Below are positions 43,423 through 51,567 of a stretch of 59,194 nucleotides of DNA, one piece after another. The DNA is from an uncultured Bacteroidales bacterium. GTDB lineage: Bacteria > Bacteroidota > Bacteroidia > Bacteroidales > Paludibacteraceae. The position numbers and the translations under genes were made by a program. The stretch covers positions 1 through 59,194 of the forward strand of contig ONUF01000007.1 in assembly GCA_900321005.1 (NCBI GenBank). The letters run 5' to 3'. Numbering within the stretch: position 1 is the first letter of the stretch; the number at the start of each line of letters is the position of its first letter. The notes under the pieces are model-generated. The model ran no database searches and was not told where the DNA came from. It was given only the letters and a program-made list of their open reading frames with translations.

Positions 43423-44154
43423 TTATTTTGTACTAGTTTTGTGCTGTTCAGAATTTTTTTTTTTGGCGAACACCAGCAACAGGTTCAAGACCACGTACCA
43501 AAGGATACAAGCCGTGCCGCTGAAGAGCGCAAACTCAATATGTTTGGCCGCGATCGCCTTGGCGATGCAAAAACCGATTAAAATCATACAACCGATCACA
43601 AAGCCGATCACTACCACCTTGTCCTTGCGGAAGGATTTGAAACTGAAGAACGGTATCTCCGCATTCATCAGGTAGCAGCTCACGAGCGACAGACCGAGCA
43701 ACACCCATGCCATCCAGTCGTATGCAATCACCGAAATCGGCATGCAGCACAGCGCGCCCCAGAAGATGGCATTCGCCGGTGTCGCCAGACCAATAAACGA
43801 AGCATGCTGACGTTCGTCTACATTGAATTTTGCCAGACGCAGCGCCGAGAAAGCAGCCATCAACAAGGCCAACAATGCCCACCAGCCCAATATCGGACGC
43901 AGGTAACTGAATAGCATCATCGCCGGCGCCAGACCGAAGGTGATATCGTCAGCCAGCGAGTCCAACTGAATACCTATCGGACTCGGTACTTTCAACAATC
44001 GGGAACTCAGTCCGTCGAAGAAATCGAAGAACGCACCCGCAAGGATGAACACAAAAGCCCAGATGAATGCTCCTTGTGTAGCAAGGAAAACCGCTATACT
44101 GCCGCAAAGCAGGTTGCAACTCGTGATAGCATCAGGAATGATTCGTTTATTCAT
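43423..44154 (-). CDS. pssA: CDP-diacylglycerol-serine O-phosphatidyltransferase
   Basis: Membrane enzyme making phosphatidylserine from CDP-diacylglycerol and serine, the first step to phosphatidylethanolamine. The CDP-alcohol phosphotransferase motif DGx2(A/S)Rx8Gx3Dx3D is complete: Asp47-Gly48, Ser51-Arg52, Gly61, Asp65, Asp69. About eight helices; 243 residues is normal for Bacteroidota. Its start overlaps the MFS gene stop by 8 bp. Confidence 0.93.
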   Translation of the reverse strand: MNKRIIPDAITSCNLLCGSIAVFLATQGAFIWAFVFILAGAFFDFFDGLSSRLLKVPSPIGIQLDSLADDITFGLAPAMMLFSYLRPILGWWALLALLMAAFSALRLAKFNVDERQHASFIGLATPANAIFWGALCCMPISVIAYDWMAWVLLGLSLVSCYLMNAEIPFFSFKSFRKDKVVVIGFVIGCMILIGFCIAKAIAAKHIEFALFSGTACILWYVVLNLLLVFAKKKNSEQHKTSTK

Positions 44155-45457
44155 TTTTCAATTGTTTATATACAAAATAGGTAATTGCAAAGGTCGTCAC
44201 GCTACAGGCATTCGCAATCCAGAAAAACGCCGTATAGCCCACCGCCATCTCGATCGCGCCGGCCACAAACCCGGGGATCATCATACTCAGCGCCATGAAA
44301 GCCGTGCAAATAGCGTAGTGCGAGGTCTTATAGCGCCCTTCCGAGAAGTGCATCATGTACATCATGTAGGCCGTGAAACCGAAGCCGTAGCCGAACTGCT
44401 CGAAACTGACCGCTGTGCCGATAATCCATAGCGACTCGGGCTGCGCCATACTCAGGTAGCAATAGACGAAAGAGGGTAGGGTCAGTGCGGCCGCCATGAT
44501 CCAGATAGAGCGTCTCAAGCCCTTGCGCGAGATATAAATACCGCCTAAAATGCCGCCGAGCAGCAGGCATGCGACGCCTATCGTGCCGTACAATATTCCC
44601 ACCGTGTCGGTGCTCAGTCCCAGACCTCCGCCGAGGATCTGTCCTTCGCGGGTAAACGCCTCTTTGCTATCCACCAAAAATGGCTGGCATAACTTCACCA
44701 AAAAGCCTTCGCTCAAGCGGTACAATAACATAAATGTTATTGCGAGTGCCACGCCGGGCTTGGTAAAGAAGGTAACAAATGACTCTTTGAGTTCCGCCCA
44801 TACCTGTTTTCCGTGTACGCCTTCACGCGGTTGGTCTTCCGCTGCGCGGGGCAGGAAAAACGAGTGATACAGCGTCACGAGTAACATCAGCACACTTGTC
44901 ACACCCAGCGTCACTTGCCACGAGAACGGGATATTGCCCGTCTTGTTCTCTATATAGCCGGCGATATACACCAACACGCCTTGCGAGAACACCGCCGCGA
45001 TGCGGTAGAAGGTCGATCGGATGCCTACAAAAGCCGCCTGACTCTGTGTGTCATGCGCCAGCATGTAATAGCCGTCCGCGGCGATGTCGTGTGTCGCAGA
45101 CGCAAAAGCGGCGATGATAAACAGGACTAGAGTGAAGCGGAAAGTGCCGGCAGTGGTAGCCTTGGCGGCAATCGTCTCAGCCGCAGGGTGCGGCAGACTG
45201 ACAGTCAGCACGATACACAGTATCGTAAGCAGGGCCTGCATCGCGATGATCCACCAGCGCTTGGTCCGTAAGATATCCACGAACGGACTCCAGAGACCCT
45301 TCAGGAACCACGGGAAATAGAGCAGCGTTGTGAAGAACGCCAACTGGTCATTAGGCACTCCCATTTTGGTAAACAGCATCACGGAGATGCTGTTTACCAA
45401 GAAATATGGGATACCTTCTGTGAAGTACAACGTCGGTACCCACACCCATGGTGATAT
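44147..45457 (-). CDS. MFS transporter, AmpG-like; probable AUA start
   Basis: Twelve-helix major facilitator related to the AmpG/muropeptide permease group: SPWVWVPTLYFTEGIPYFLV, PWFLKGLWSPFVDI and SATHDIAADGYYML are typical. Homologues begin with a conserved N-P-W-x-W-V/I-P-T-L-Y-F. The only standard start codon downstream of the preceding stop is GTG at 45445, which would cut off SPW. An AUA codon at 45457 with AGGA 11 bases upstream would give MSPWVWVPTLYF. I therefore annotate the AUA start, with GTG as the alternative. It starts 39 bp after the PpiD stop. Confidence 0.72.
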   Translation of the reverse strand: MSPWVWVPTLYFTEGIPYFLVNSISVMLFTKMGVPNDQLAFFTTLLYFPWFLKGLWSPFVDILRTKRWWIIAMQALLTILCIVLTVSLPHPAAETIAAKATTAGTFRFTLVLFIIAAFASATHDIAADGYYMLAHDTQSQAAFVGIRSTFYRIAAVFSQGVLVYIAGYIENKTGNIPFSWQVTLGVTSVLMLLVTLYHSFFLPRAAEDQPREGVHGKQVWAELKESFVTFFTKPGVALAITFMLLYRLSEGFLVKLCQPFLVDSKEAFTREGQILGGGLGLSTDTVGILYGTIGVACLLLGGILGGIYISRKGLRRSIWIMAAALTLPSFVYCYLSMAQPESLWIIGTAVSFEQFGYGFGFTAYMMYMMHFSEGRYKTSHYAICTAFMALSMMIPGFVAGAIEMAVGYTAFFWIANACSVTTFAITYFVYKQLKNE

Positions 45458-45496
45458 GTTGCTTTTATTCCTTATATATAATACGCGTGCGCGCGA

Positions 45497-47497
45497 TTAT
45501 TGGAAGTTAGCGCGGTTATCGGTTACCTCGGCCTTCTCCTCTATGAGTTGCATAGCCTGGTACGGCAGGTAAGCGAAGCGTGCAGCCAGTTGTGCTTTCT
45601 CTGCTTCTGCGTTGAAAGCGTCTGCTGCATTGTTGGCTGCGCCCGTGCGAACAACGAACACACCCGTGTTGCCTTGGATAGGCTCGCTCAGCGCGTTCTC
45701 GCCGATAGCGAGTGCCTTACCGATCACAGCGGGCTCCATGCCGGCATTGCCGAAACGGCTGTCAGCCAACGACACGCGCTCTACGCTCTGAACCGGTTGA
45801 CCCAGTACCTCAGCGGCTTTCTCCAGCGACTCAACCTTCTTCAACTGCTTCTTGATATACGCAGCCTTCGCGTTGTTGGTCGCCTCGAATGCCAGTTCCG
45901 GACGAACGGACTCCAACGAGCGGTACTCGCCGTCGTTGACCTCCGTCAGTGCAGCTACGATGAACTGCTGGCCGCACTCGAATACATCCGATACCTTGCC
46001 TTCTTTGGCCTCGAATGCCCAGCGAACGATCGGACGGCTGTTCTTGAGTTGACCGATCTTGTCGGTGTTGGCCGTCAGGTTATATTGCGGAACCACAGCG
46101 ATGCCTGCCTCTTGTGCAGCAGCCTCCAATGCTTCTGCGTTGGGGTTGTTGACGATGAACTGCTTCGCGTTGTTATAGATGATCGAGTAGGTCTTGCTCG
46201 ACGGAGTCACCTCGCGTGCGAGGATAGCCAACTTCACTTTCGGAGTCGGTTTGCCTTGCTCCATGATCTCAAAAGTCTGCTCACCCATGCCCTGTGCTAC
46301 GGTGAAGCGCGTGCCGCGTTTGCCTGCGAAAGCGGGCTCTGCGATGTTCTTCGGCAGATCGGCAGCCTTGAACCAACCAAGCTCCTGGTCCTCGCCGTCC
46401 TCTACGATAGCCTTCAACTCTACGGAGTCAGGCAGCGAGTAACCGGCCTGCATGATACGAGCCATCGAGTAGGTGTTGTTCTCAAACAGGATCTCCGTGC
46501 AGTCGCCTGCCTTTGCTCCCTTAGCGAACGCAAAGTCCTTGAACTGAGCCGGAACGGTCTCTTCCGAATAGTCACGACCGTCGTACATGATATCCGAGTT
46601 GGTGTTAACCACCAGACTGATGTCATCCGTCGTGCGGAACTCATCCTTCAGGTTCGTCAGCAACTCTTGAGCTGCTCGGAAGTCATCCTCCGACGGAACG
46701 ATGTCGAATGCGATATACTTGATCGCGCGGTTCGGGGTTTGTTTGTATTGCTCTTTGTGTTGCTTGTAGAGCTTCTTGATGTCGCTCTCGCTGTACTTCA
46801 CCAGACTGTCAGCTACAGCAAAATACGGTTGAGCAACAAACTCTGCGCTCACACCCTTCTCGCGTGCGTCGAACGCAAACTGTGCGTCCAGCGAGTTGGC
46901 CTTCAACAGGTGTTGAAGCAGCGCGTTGTATTTCTCTTGCAGGTGACTGATACGAACCACTTTCTCCCAGTACAACCAATAGGTCTTAGCCTGCTGCAGA
47001 TTTGCGTTCTGCTCAGCATCTTCGCTGCCGTCGTTGATAGCAGAGATGAGGTTCTTCACTGCGTCGCGACTGAACTGACCGTTCTCGTCATAGAAAGCGC
47101 GACGGCCGCGGATGATCTGGTGAGGATTCTCGCCGATGCATAGTTCGCTCAACTCGTCAACGGTCACGTCCATGCCGATTTTCTTTGCCTGCGCACGCAG
47201 CGTGTAATCCATCATCAGCATGTTCCACACCTGATTGCGGATCTGTGCGCTCATGTCTTCGTCAAAATCCGTGCGGCCGCTCTCAATCTTGTAAACCTCC
47301 GTCAGTTGGTCTTTTGCCGCTTCATACTCCGTGTAGTGAATCTTCTGACCCTCGATCACACCGACATTCTCACGACTGCGGTTGAAGAAACTGCTACCGG
47401 AGTTCAAAAAGTCTCCGAGGATAAATGCTAACATGGCCAGACCCACGATCGCTATCAGCAGGGCGCCATGATTTCTAATTCTTTGTAAACTTGCCAT
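45497..47497 (-). CDS. PpiD/SurA-like membrane-anchored periplasmic chaperone with reduced parvulin domain
   Basis: 666 residues. A single N-terminal transmembrane helix (ALLIAIVGLAMLAFILGDF) follows the usual MASLQRIRNHG start; SurA_N-type helical region and C-terminal domains match Bacteroidota PpiD homologues. In the parvulin position the sequence runs LPDSVELKAIVEDGEDQELGWF, where homologues have HILV/I followed by about 45 residues before GGDLGWF. The catalytic core therefore seems deleted, and the protein is probably a chaperone without prolyl isomerase activity. It lies between an OB-fold lipoprotein gene and the MFS gene. Confidence 0.82.
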   Translation of the reverse strand: MASLQRIRNHGALLIAIVGLAMLAFILGDFLNSGSSFFNRSRENVGVIEGQKIHYTEYEAAKDQLTEVYKIESGRTDFDEDMSAQIRNQVWNMLMMDYTLRAQAKKIGMDVTVDELSELCIGENPHQIIRGRRAFYDENGQFSRDAVKNLISAINDGSEDAEQNANLQQAKTYWLYWEKVVRISHLQEKYNALLQHLLKANSLDAQFAFDAREKGVSAEFVAQPYFAVADSLVKYSESDIKKLYKQHKEQYKQTPNRAIKYIAFDIVPSEDDFRAAQELLTNLKDEFRTTDDISLVVNTNSDIMYDGRDYSEETVPAQFKDFAFAKGAKAGDCTEILFENNTYSMARIMQAGYSLPDSVELKAIVEDGEDQELGWFKAADLPKNIAEPAFAGKRGTRFTVAQGMGEQTFEIMEQGKPTPKVKLAILAREVTPSSKTYSIIYNNAKQFIVNNPNAEALEAAAQEAGIAVVPQYNLTANTDKIGQLKNSRPIVRWAFEAKEGKVSDVFECGQQFIVAALTEVNDGEYRSLESVRPELAFEATNNAKAAYIKKQLKKVESLEKAAEVLGQPVQSVERVSLADSRFGNAGMEPAVIGKALAIGENALSEPIQGNTGVFVVRTGAANNAADAFNAEAEKAQLAARFAYLPYQAMQLIEEKAEVTDNRANFQ

Positions 47498-47517
47498 TTT
47501 TTAATACTATAATTTTT

Positions 47518-47545
47518 AATTATCAATTATCAATCATCAATTAAA
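47518..47545 (+). repeat. Period-7 array between OB-fold lipoprotein and PpiD genes
   Basis: Heptamers AATTATC, AATTATC, AATCATC, AATTAAA. The stop codon of the lipoprotein gene (TGA, 47537-47539 minus) lies in the third unit, as in the array at 20787. Confidence 0.88.
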
Positions 47546-48433
47546 ATTGGGATTCGTCGTGCTTACGAGCGGCGCGTTGTCGTTCGTCTCCGGCGTGCCC
47601 TTGAAGTTCTTGAGCTTGCAATGAACCACTACCGTGTCGTTCGGCAGGATATACTCTTTGTCCGGGAACGGCGCATTGTTCATGCCGTAGCCGCGATAAA
47701 TCTCGAAGAACTGCTTGCCGTCGCTCGAGATGATGTACGTTGCTTTGCCGTCCGTGAACTCCAATACTTCCGTTACCACACCGAGCACGTCATAGGTCTC
47801 GGTAGAAGTACTGCCGTCAACCAATGCCAAGGCTTTCGTAGCCGCATCGCTTGCGCTGATCTGGCCCTCTGCCGGATCCGGGCAACCCGGGAACGGAGGA
47901 GGTGCTACCATCGAGTCGATACGAACAAAGTAACCGTCGGTCAACTCCGGCGTAGGAGCATAGGTCGAACCGGTCTTCTGATAATACGTCAGCACACCGA
48001 TCACCGTCACCTTCGAACCTACACGCGGCACATCCGTATTCTTACGGAAAGGTTTGTTAAGCAGGTTGTTGATATAGTAGCAGGAAATCGTTCCTGTGCT
48101 ATCCGTCAAATCGAAGTTGATGTTCGTGTACGAGGGCACGTTCATCGGGTTCGTCGTATTCTTGGCAATCACACCCGACAACTTGTACAACTCGCCCGTC
48201 TTCGCGTTGACCGACAGGCTCTTGCAAATCTTGAGCGCACTGTCCACCGAAATCACGATACCTTCGGTATCCGGGATAAGAATAGGGATCGAATCGTTGT
48301 TAAACGAGTTGTCGCCGGGCTTGTTGATATACGAAGGCTCCCCGCAACTTATCATCGCCAATGCAACGAGCACGGTCGTGATAAAAATGTACTTTTTCTT
48401 AGCCGTAAAGGCACGATTACCTGCAGTTTTCAT
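47537..48433 (-). CDS. Lipoprotein with two OB-fold-like domains
   Basis: Start at ATG 48433 (MKTAGNRAFTAKKKYIFITT), giving a signal with lipobox MISC; upstream ATGs lie over the promoter. Two similar halves follow: LYKLSGVIAKNTTNPMN...DSTGTISCYYINNLLNK...GSKVTVIGVLTYY, then TYDVLGVVTEVLEFTDGKATYIISSDGKQFFEIYRGYG...NDTVVVHCKLKNF. Both have the strand pattern of the OB folds common in Bacteroidota surface lipoproteins (DUF6359/BOF-like). 298 residues. First gene of the long minus operon; function unknown. Confidence 0.78.
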   Translation of the reverse strand: MKTAGNRAFTAKKKYIFITTVLVALAMISCGEPSYINKPGDNSFNNDSIPILIPDTEGIVISVDSALKICKSLSVNAKTGELYKLSGVIAKNTTNPMNVPSYTNINFDLTDSTGTISCYYINNLLNKPFRKNTDVPRVGSKVTVIGVLTYYQKTGSTYAPTPELTDGYFVRIDSMVAPPPFPGCPDPAEGQISASDAATKALALVDGSTSTETYDVLGVVTEVLEFTDGKATYIISSDGKQFFEIYRGYGMNNAPFPDKEYILPNDTVVVHCKLKNFKGTPETNDNAPLVSTTNPNFN

Positions 48434-48489
48434 ATATGTAGTATTTAAGATTTTCATGCGGATATCCATAAAACTCTCAAAATAGCGCA

Positions 48490-48521
48490 CAAAATTACAA
48501 AAAATATTTCACGCGCGCAAA
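48490..48521 (-). promoter_or_regulatory. Promoter of the OB-lipoprotein operon
   Basis: Minus strand TTTG (48518-48521), 20 bp, TAATTTTG (48490-48497). Confidence 0.75.
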
Positions 48522-48557
48522 TAAATAGGAAAAAAAGTGAAAAAAAAATCAATTTTC

Positions 48558-48588
48558 TTGCATGTTCCAAAAAAATGTCGTACCTTTG
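48558..48588 (+). promoter_or_regulatory. Promoter of the infC-rpmI-rplT operon
   Basis: TTG (48558-48560), 20 bp, TACCTTTG (48581-48588), leaving a ~70-nt leader before the infC start. The leader may hold a control structure, but none is obvious by eye. Confidence 0.82.
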
Positions 48589-48652
48589 TGCGCTTTTTCG
48601 TGGGTAGGGCGTATTGTGTCCGCGCGAGAAACGGTATTTAATAACTATTTAT

Positions 48653-48669
48653 AGGAGGAAAAAACTATA
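48653..48669 (+). promoter_or_regulatory. Perfect Shine-Dalgarno AGGAGG before an AUA start codon
   Basis: AGGAGG at 48653-48658 is 8 bases from ATA at 48667. An in-frame TAG at 48652-48654 closes the frame upstream. Strong SD sites are unusual in this phylum. Confidence 0.85.
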
Positions 48670-49227
48670 GCAACAACCCCTAACAGACCGCGCGGCGGTC
48701 GAGTTATCAAAGAGGATCCGCATCGTATTAACGATAAAATTCGCGGTGTCCAGGAAGTGCGCCTCGTCGGCGACAATGTAGAGCAAGGTATCTATACCTT
48801 CCAGCAAGCAATGCGCATTGCGGATGACCTCAACCTCGACTTGGTCGAGATAGCTCCGACGGCGACTCCGCCCGTGTGCCGCGTAGTGGACTACCAGAAG
48901 TTCCTCTATGCTGCTAAGAAAAAGCAAAAAGAGGCCAAAGCCAATGCTAAGAAGCAGGAAGTCAAGGAAATCCGCTTCGGACCGCAAACGGACGATCATG
49001 ACTATAACTTCAAGCTCAAGCACGCCATCGAGTTCCTCAAAGAAGGCAATAAAGTGAAGTCTTATGTCTTCTTCCGCGGACGATCCATCGTCTTCAAGGA
49101 GCAGGGCGAACTCCTCCTCGCGCGCTTCGCGGCTGACCTCGCCGAGTACGGCAAACCCGATAATGTACCCAACCTCGAGGGCAAACGAATGATTATGTTC
49201 GTCAGCCCCAGAAGTAATAAAGGATAA
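48667..49227 (+). CDS. infC: Translation initiation factor IF-3, AUA start
   Basis: IF-3 checks the start codon and keeps subunits apart. Family similarity runs from [20 protein letters not shown] through [23 protein letters not shown] and [20 protein letters not shown] to [15 protein letters not shown]. Between the in-frame stop at 48652 and GTG 48757 there is no ATG, GTG or TTG, yet the conserved N-domain (INDKIR...) lies there, so GTG 48757 is too late. ATA at 48667, 8 bases after AGGAGG, is the only well-placed start, giving 186 residues. E. coli infC uses AUU, which IF-3 itself rejects, as feedback control; the same logic is expected here. First gene of infC-rpmI-rplT. Confidence 0.9.
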   Translation: MATTPNRPRGGRVIKEDPHRINDKIRGVQEVRLVGDNVEQGIYTFQQAMRIADDLNLDLVEIAPTATPPVCRVVDYQKFLYAAKKKQKEAKANAKKQEVKEIRFGPQTDDHDYNFKLKHAIEFLKEGNKVKSYVFFRGRSIVFKEQGELLLARFAADLAEYGKPDNVPNLEGKRMIMFVSPRSNKG

Positions 49228-49324
49228 GCAAACCGCAAGTCGTAGGGCTTACCTTGGAACTCCCATGAACTGTGAGCGGCTGCCTGAGACTGCGTATTTA
49301 TTAACAAACTAAATTATTTTTAAA
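49228..49324 (+). other. infC-rpmI intercistronic region
   Basis: 97 bases with some G/C-rich potential pairing (AGTCGTAGGGCTTACC region). In other bacteria L20 binds near this place to repress rpmI-rplT; I cannot show that structure here. Confidence 0.35.
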
Positions 49325-49522
49325 ATGCCAAAGGTAAAAACGAACTCCGGTGCAAAAAAGCGTTTCACGCTTACCGGAACCGGTAAAATCAAGCGTAAGC
49401 ACGCTTACAAGAGTCACATTCTGACGAAGAAGACTAAAAAGCAAAAACGCAACTTGACTCATGTTGCTATCGTAGATCATTCGAACACACGCTCCATCCG
49501 CGAGATGTTGTTGCTTCGTTAA
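49325..49522 (+). CDS. rpmI: Ribosomal protein bL35
   Basis: 65 residues with the bL35 core [40 protein letters not shown] and the end SIREMLLLR. Very basic, as expected for a protein buried in the large subunit. Second gene of the infC operon. Confidence 0.97.
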   Translation: MPKVKTNSGAKKRFTLTGTGKIKRKHAYKSHILTKKTKKQKRNLTHVAIVDHSNTRSIREMLLLR

Positions 49523-49552
49523 GTGTAACCATTAAAGTGAAAGGACAAGAAC

Positions 49553-49921
49553 ATGCCAAGATCAGTTAATCACGTTGCTTCGCGCAACCGTCGTAAAAAG
49601 ATCATGAGCCTTACCCGTGGTAACTTTGGTGGCCGCGCTAATGTATGGACCGTAGCAAAGAACACATGGGAGAAAGGTTTGCAGTACGCTTACCGCGATC
49701 GTAAGAACAAAAAACGTACCTTCCGTGCCCTCTGGATCCAGCGTATCAACGCTGCTGCACGCCTCGAGGGACTGAGCTACAGCCAACTCATGGGCTGCCT
49801 CAAGAAAGCAGGTATCGTCATCAACCGCAAGGCTCTCGCTGACCTCGCTATGAATCAACCCGCTGCCTTCAAAGCAGTCGTTGACCAAGCAAAGAAAAAA
49901 GCAGAGAAAGCTGCGAAGTAA
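49553..49921 (+). CDS. rplT: Ribosomal protein bL20
   Basis: 122 residues. The N-terminal helix [20 protein letters not shown] and the central [20 protein letters not shown] and [20 protein letters not shown] are conserved. A short Lys/Ala tail ([11 protein letters not shown]) makes it slightly longer than usual. It ends the operon and is followed by a repeat and a terminator. In several bacteria bL20 also represses its own operon. Confidence 0.97.
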   Translation: MPRSVNHVASRNRRKKIMSLTRGNFGGRANVWTVAKNTWEKGLQYAYRDRKNKKRTFRALWIQRINAAARLEGLSYSQLMGCLKKAGIVINRKALADLAMNQPAAFKAVVDQAKKKAEKAAK

Positions 49922-49960
49922 CCTAGTATCCTAGTTTCCTAGAATTCTAGTATTCTGGTT
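49922..49960 (+). repeat. CTAG-type period-8 array after rplT
   Basis: Near-octamers CCTAGTAT, CCTAGTTT, CCTAGAATT, CTAGTATT, CTGGTTCT. The CTAG core is shared with the repeat inside the PAP2 gene. Confidence 0.8.
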
Positions 49961-49974
49961 CTTACAAGAAAAAG

Positions 49975-49991
49975 GCTCGCAAATTGCGAGC
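49975..49991 (+). terminator. Terminator of the infC-rpmI-rplT operon
   Basis: GCTCGC/GCGAGC stem with AAATT loop followed by TCTTTTTTTT; it could also serve the minus strand galactanase gene. Confidence 0.88.
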
Positions 49992-49999
49992 TCTTTTTT

Positions 50000-51337
50000 T
50001 TATTCCACCCGTGCGCCGGTAACATCAAATAATTGCCCGTTGCGCTCGATCACCAGCTGCCCATCCCGTACAAACTTGCGAGTGGACGACGGGCGACCGG
50101 CAACATCCTCCATGCCCGTGGTACTGTGATAGAAATTCCGCATGTAATACGGCGCGCAGACATCCGCTGCTGTCTTGGTCGCCGACACAGAACCGGTCTT
50201 GTTGATGGCATGTCCGCTACTGGTGGTATTCTCATTCCAGAAACCGCGGTTGGACCACGTCTCTTCTACCAGTCCTTTTTTGGTGCTCCAATCCACATTA
50301 TCGCCGTTGCCGGCATCTTCCGGGAACCAATAGTTAATACCGTCCACGTTCTCCAACGGCTTGAGATTATCTACCAGATCCTTGACGAAGTTATACTGCC
50401 CGGATACGGAGCACGGCCATGCGTCGCGGGTGTCGTAGTTCACGCCCTCGGACGGCCAGTACTGGAAGTTATACGCGCACTCGACGATATGCACGCGTTT
50501 GGTAGGGAAGAGTGCCTTGAGGTTATTGATGGTATTGACGAGATAGTTCTTTTCGGTTTTCGAGGCTACTTGATCTACAGTGAGATAGCCGTGCCAGAAA
50601 GGATAATAACTCAGTCCGATGATATCGAAATCGACATGGTTGTCCTTCAACTTTTTGTAATAATAGGAGTTGTAAGTGGTGTTGGTCGGGCGGTCGGTAT
50701 GGATGATGATCTGTGCGTTCGGGCACTCTTCGCGCACCGCGTTGCAGCCGGCATGCAGCAAACCCAGATAGCCGGTCCAGTTGTCGCCGCTATAGTTATA
50801 CGGGTGCACTTTGATGCCGCAAAGACCGTACATGATCTCATTGCCCACCTGCACCAGATCCGGCTCTGCTCCTGCCGCCTTGAGGGCCTGCAGTACGCGG
50901 TGGGTGTATTGTCCGAGACTATCCGCCATCAGCTCGTCGGAGAGCCCTTTCCAGGCTGCCGGCGGCTGGATATGTCCGGCATCGACCCACGAGTCGGAAT
51001 AATGGAAGTCCAGCATGAAATACCCGCCGGCATCCTTGATGCGTTTGCCGAGCGCCGTGACATACGCCAAGTCCTGCACGATCGCATAGTCGGTCTTCGT
51101 ATAATCCGGGGCTTTCTGTTGGGGATTCACGAAAATACGTACGCGGAACGTGTTCCATCCGCAATCGGAGATAAGCCAAGTAATCAGGTTGCTGATCTTC
51201 TTGTTGCTCACGTCTTTGTATCCCGAACTGTATTGCTCGTACTGTGTGAGCATAGATATATCGCCGCCTACATAGCGGGTCTGTGCCTGCGCGCATACAC
51301 ATAGGAGCGCGATTATCAATAAGGAGTATTTACGCAT
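50000..51337 (-). CDS. Secreted endo-beta-1,4-galactanase, GH53, with C-terminal tag
   Basis: Glycoside hydrolase 53, which cuts beta-1,4-galactan side chains of pectin. Visible: signal peptide MRKYSLLIIALLCVCAQAQ, the (beta/alpha)8 barrel start YVGGDISMLTQYE, FRVRIFVNP, LDFHYSDSWVDAGHI, acid/base Glu167 in LVQVGNEIMYG and nucleophile Glu286 in HIVECAY. The domain ends at about residue 390. The last residues KFVRDGQLVIERNGQLFD with VTGARVE form the shared C-terminal motif, so the enzyme is probably surface-displayed. No SusC/D pair is adjacent, so this is a lone pectin-side-chain enzyme rather than a full polysaccharide utilisation locus. Confidence 0.9.
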   Translation of the reverse strand: MRKYSLLIIALLCVCAQAQTRYVGGDISMLTQYEQYSSGYKDVSNKKISNLITWLISDCGWNTFRVRIFVNPQQKAPDYTKTDYAIVQDLAYVTALGKRIKDAGGYFMLDFHYSDSWVDAGHIQPPAAWKGLSDELMADSLGQYTHRVLQALKAAGAEPDLVQVGNEIMYGLCGIKVHPYNYSGDNWTGYLGLLHAGCNAVREECPNAQIIIHTDRPTNTTYNSYYYKKLKDNHVDFDIIGLSYYPFWHGYLTVDQVASKTEKNYLVNTINNLKALFPTKRVHIVECAYNFQYWPSEGVNYDTRDAWPCSVSGQYNFVKDLVDNLKPLENVDGINYWFPEDAGNGDNVDWSTKKGLVEETWSNRGFWNENTTSSGHAINKTGSVSATKTAADVCAPYYMRNFYHSTTGMEDVAGRPSSTRKFVRDGQLVIERNGQLFDVTGARVE

Positions 51338-51365
51338 AAAAAGCTGTTGTTTTCAATTGACGGTG

Positions 51366-51397
51366 CAAAATTACTACATTTTTTCGACATACGCAAA
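51366..51397 (-). promoter_or_regulatory. Promoter of the GH53 galactanase gene
   Basis: Minus strand TTTG (51394-51397), 20 bp, TAATTTTG (51366-51373). Confidence 0.75.
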
Positions 51398-51466
51398 TAA
51401 AAGGGGTATAAAATGCAAAGTACAGTTTGCAAAATAAAGAAATATAAACAATTTGTTTGAATTTTC

Positions 51467-51497
51467 TTGCAGTAATGAACATTTTGTATTAATTTTG
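51467..51497 (+). promoter_or_regulatory. Promoter of the repeat-containing secreted protein gene
   Basis: TTG (51467-51469), 20 bp, TAATTTTG (51490-51497); 70-base leader before the ATG at 51568. Confidence 0.72.
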
Positions 51498-51567
51498 CGC
51501 CGTTTTATTGCTTTTAGGGAATAAACAGCAATGATTAACTAACATAATGAACTAAAACATTTAAGGT

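Noticed and set aside
45500-47143. Long open frame on the plus strand opposite the PpiD-like gene (547 codons)
   Set aside because: It mirrors a clearly homologous gene on the other strand, its composition is typical of antisense shadow frames, and no promoter or family motif supports it.
48757-49227. GTG 48757 as the infC start
   Set aside because: It would remove the conserved INDKIR part of the N-domain and has no ribosome-binding site; AUA 48667 with AGGAGG fits far better.
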